Shown here: positions 62,882 to 64,000 of the stretch, piece after piece
Layout: each line of letters starts with the position of its first letter
How positions within the stretch are numbered: position 1 is the stretch's first letter
NCBI RefSeq assembly: GCF_017741935.1
Contig: NZ_JAGHMH010000004.1
Coordinates: 186,001-250,000 of the forward strand
DNA: 64,000 bases
DNA from: Rhizobium sp. 16-449-1b
GTDB taxonomy: Bacteria > Pseudomonadota > Alphaproteobacteria > Rhizobiales > Rhizobiaceae
Direction of reading: 5' to 3'
Program-made: the position numbers and the translations under genes
Notes under the pieces: model-generated
What the model was told of the DNA's origin: nothing
What the model saw: the letters and a program-made list of their open reading frames with translations, nothing else
Database searches by the model: none

Positions 62882-63652
62882 CTACCCCTTCACCGCCACC
62901 ATGAATATCCGCGGAAACCTCAGCAGCACCCGCCCGTCGGACATCTTGGGATAAGCCTTCTCCACCCGCCCGAGATAATCCGCCAGAAACGCCTCGCGAT
63001 GCTGATCGCCGGCATGGTCGAGATAGGGCCTGAGTCCAGTGCCCTTGACCCATTCGACGATCGCTGCCGCGTCCGCCATCGGGTGGTTGTAGGCGGTGTG
63101 CCAGATGTCGACGCGCTTGGCCTTGCCGATCAGCCGGGAATAATAGGTGGAGGGCGGTGGCAGCGGGTTGCGGCGGACGCTTTTGGCCTCGAAGGCGGTC
63201 TTCCAGGGGCCGGCATGGGCGGTCTCTTCCATCAGGAGATGCGTCGGCTCTGTCAGGTTGTCGGGCATCTGCACGGCAAGCGCGCCACCGGGCTTCAGGC
63301 CGTCCATCAGCCTGTCGAAGATATCGAGATGATTGGGCAGCCACTGGAAGACGGCATTGGCGAAGAGGAGATCGACCGGCTCTTTCGGCTGCCATGTCGA
63401 GAGATCGGCCTCAAGGAAATCCGTGCCGGGCAGGCGCTTGCGCGCCGCTTCCAGCATGTTGAGATCGCTGTCGAGCCCGCTGACGCCCGAAGCGCCGTAG
63501 CGGTCGATGATCAGCTCCGTCGAGTTGCCTGGGCCGCAGCCGAGGTCGATGGCGCGCTCGATGCGCTCCATCGGCACCTGCGCCAGAAGATCACGCGCCG
63601 GGCGCGTCCGTTCATCCTCGAATTTCACATATTGGCTTGCCGACCATGCCAT
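62882..63652 (-). CDS. tam: trans-aconitate 2-methyltransferase
   Basis: A 256-residue SAM methyltransferase. The start [19 protein letters not shown] and motif [12 protein letters not shown], then GLDSDLNML and [13 protein letters not shown], match Tam closely. It methylates trans-aconitate, an inhibitor of the citric acid cycle formed from cis-aconitate, in the cytoplasm. It sits 18 bp downstream of the CorC-domain gene and may be co-transcribed with it. Confidence 0.93.
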   Translation of the reverse strand: MAWSASQYVKFEDERTRPARDLLAQVPMERIERAIDLGCGPGNSTELIIDRYGASGVSGLDSDLNMLEAARKRLPGTDFLEADLSTWQPKEPVDLLFANAVFQWLPNHLDIFDRLMDGLKPGGALAVQMPDNLTEPTHLLMEETAHAGPWKTAFEAKSVRRNPLPPPSTYYSRLIGKAKRVDIWHTAYNHPMADAAAIVEWVKGTGLRPYLDHAGDQHREAFLADYLGRVEKAYPKMSDGRVLLRFPRIFMVAVKG

Positions 63653-63670
63653 GGCGTCTCTCTCCCTTTT

Positions 63671-64000
63671 CTAGTCTGCGTCTTCGATACGCTTGATCCT
63701 GATCTTGTCGATGTTCCGGCCATCGAGCGATACCACTTCGAATGTCAGTTCCTCGAAGCGGATCGTCTCGCCCTGATGCGGTAGATGCCCGAGCCGCCAG
63801 AGAATGAAGCCTGCCAGCGTCGAGAAGCGGTCGCCTTCGTCGACCAGGTCGACATCGACAAGCTTGGAGGCGTGGCGGATGTCGATCCAGCCGTCGACCG
63901 TCAGCGAGCCGTCCTCGCCGCGCTCGATCGACAGCTTCTCCTCGTCCTCGTCGGGGAATTCGCCGGCGATGGCCTCGAGCAGGTCGGTCGGCGTCACCAT
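63671..64000 (-). CDS. C-terminal end of a CBS/CorC_HlyC-domain protein (5' end outside window)
   Basis: Only 109 codons are inside the window; the Met at the edge is internal. The sequence begins with the end of a CBS domain (VTPTDLLEAIAGEFPDE) and continues with a CorC_HlyC transporter-associated domain (DGWIDIRHASKL, RFSTLAGFILWRLGHLP, FEVVSLDGRNIDKIRIKRI). Full-length relatives are HlyC/CorC or TerC-type membrane proteins involved in divalent ion handling. Confidence 0.85.
   Translation of the reverse strand: MVTPTDLLEAIAGEFPDEDEEKLSIERGEDGSLTVDGWIDIRHASKLVDVDLVDEGDRFSTLAGFILWRLGHLPHQGETIRFEELTFEVVSLDGRNIDKIRIKRIEDAD

Overview
The window is high-GC DNA from an alphaproteobacterium, almost certainly a member of the Rhizobiaceae (Rhizobium/Agrobacterium/Neorhizobium type). 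The signs are the rhizobial-style palindromic intergenic repeats (13.6, 59.4 and 62.4-62.8 kb), an OhrR/Ohr pair with a TACAATT-type operator, a DUF1127 small protein, a RES-Xre toxin-antitoxin pair, a bacterial transglutaminase-like cysteine peptidase and a solo zwf. I saw no rRNA, tRNA, CRISPR array, transposase or complete insertion sequence. Nothing here decides between chromosome, chromid and megaplasmid.

Layout. 0-2 kb: the 3' part of a PAS-GAF-GGDEF-EAL cyclic-di-GMP enzyme. 2.2-12.3 kb: a molybdenum hydroxylase district with an XdhC-type cofactor chaperone, a small cytochrome c, a minus-strand IorAB-like dehydrogenase with a membrane-anchored triheme cytochrome c, and a divergent plus-strand PaoABC-like periplasmic aldehyde oxidoreductase. 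12.5-15.4 kb: a ligase-associated exonuclease and an ATP-dependent DNA ligase, separated by a palindromic repeat. 15.5-25.5 kb: an orphan Xre regulator, two alpha/beta hydrolases, a tandem pair of lipoprotein L,D-transpeptidases, DUF1127/LysR, a methyltransferase, a ChaC-like glutathione cyclotransferase, OhrR/Ohr and an MFS transporter. 25.6-28.9 kb: RES-Xre toxin-antitoxin, MarR, a DUF899 thioredoxin-like protein and a double VOC protein.

29.2-49.4 kb is the centrepiece. A 4356-residue mosaic RTX adhesin carries about twelve T1SS-143/DUF5801-like repeats, a C-type lectin domain, VCBS and cadherin domains, RTX nonapeptides and a C-terminal type I secretion signal. A convergent membrane protein has a GGDEF domain that lost its active site but kept the inhibitory RxxD site. 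A type I secretion operon follows (TolC-like, ABC, HlyD-like), ending in a ribbon-helix-helix protein fused to a PAS-like domain. At 50.9-51.9 kb lies a periplasmic cysteine peptidase of the LapG superfamily. Together these suggest a regulated surface adhesin resembling the Lap system, but with different regulatory parts. That link is inference.

49.4-64 kb: a GFA protein; an ArsR-SRPBCC pair under a striking 18-bp inverted repeat; a lipoprotein of the periplasmic-binding fold; YccF; an ABC-F ATPase; an islet of about 0.8 kb with one membrane protein bounded by 35-bp direct repeats copied from the 3' end of the neighbouring gene; a HerA-like ATPase (DUF853); a DUF2267-like protein; small hypothetical genes; glucose-6-phosphate dehydrogenase; a tandemly duplicated palindromic repeat; trans-aconitate methyltransferase; and the C-terminal end of a CorC/HlyC-domain protein running off the window.
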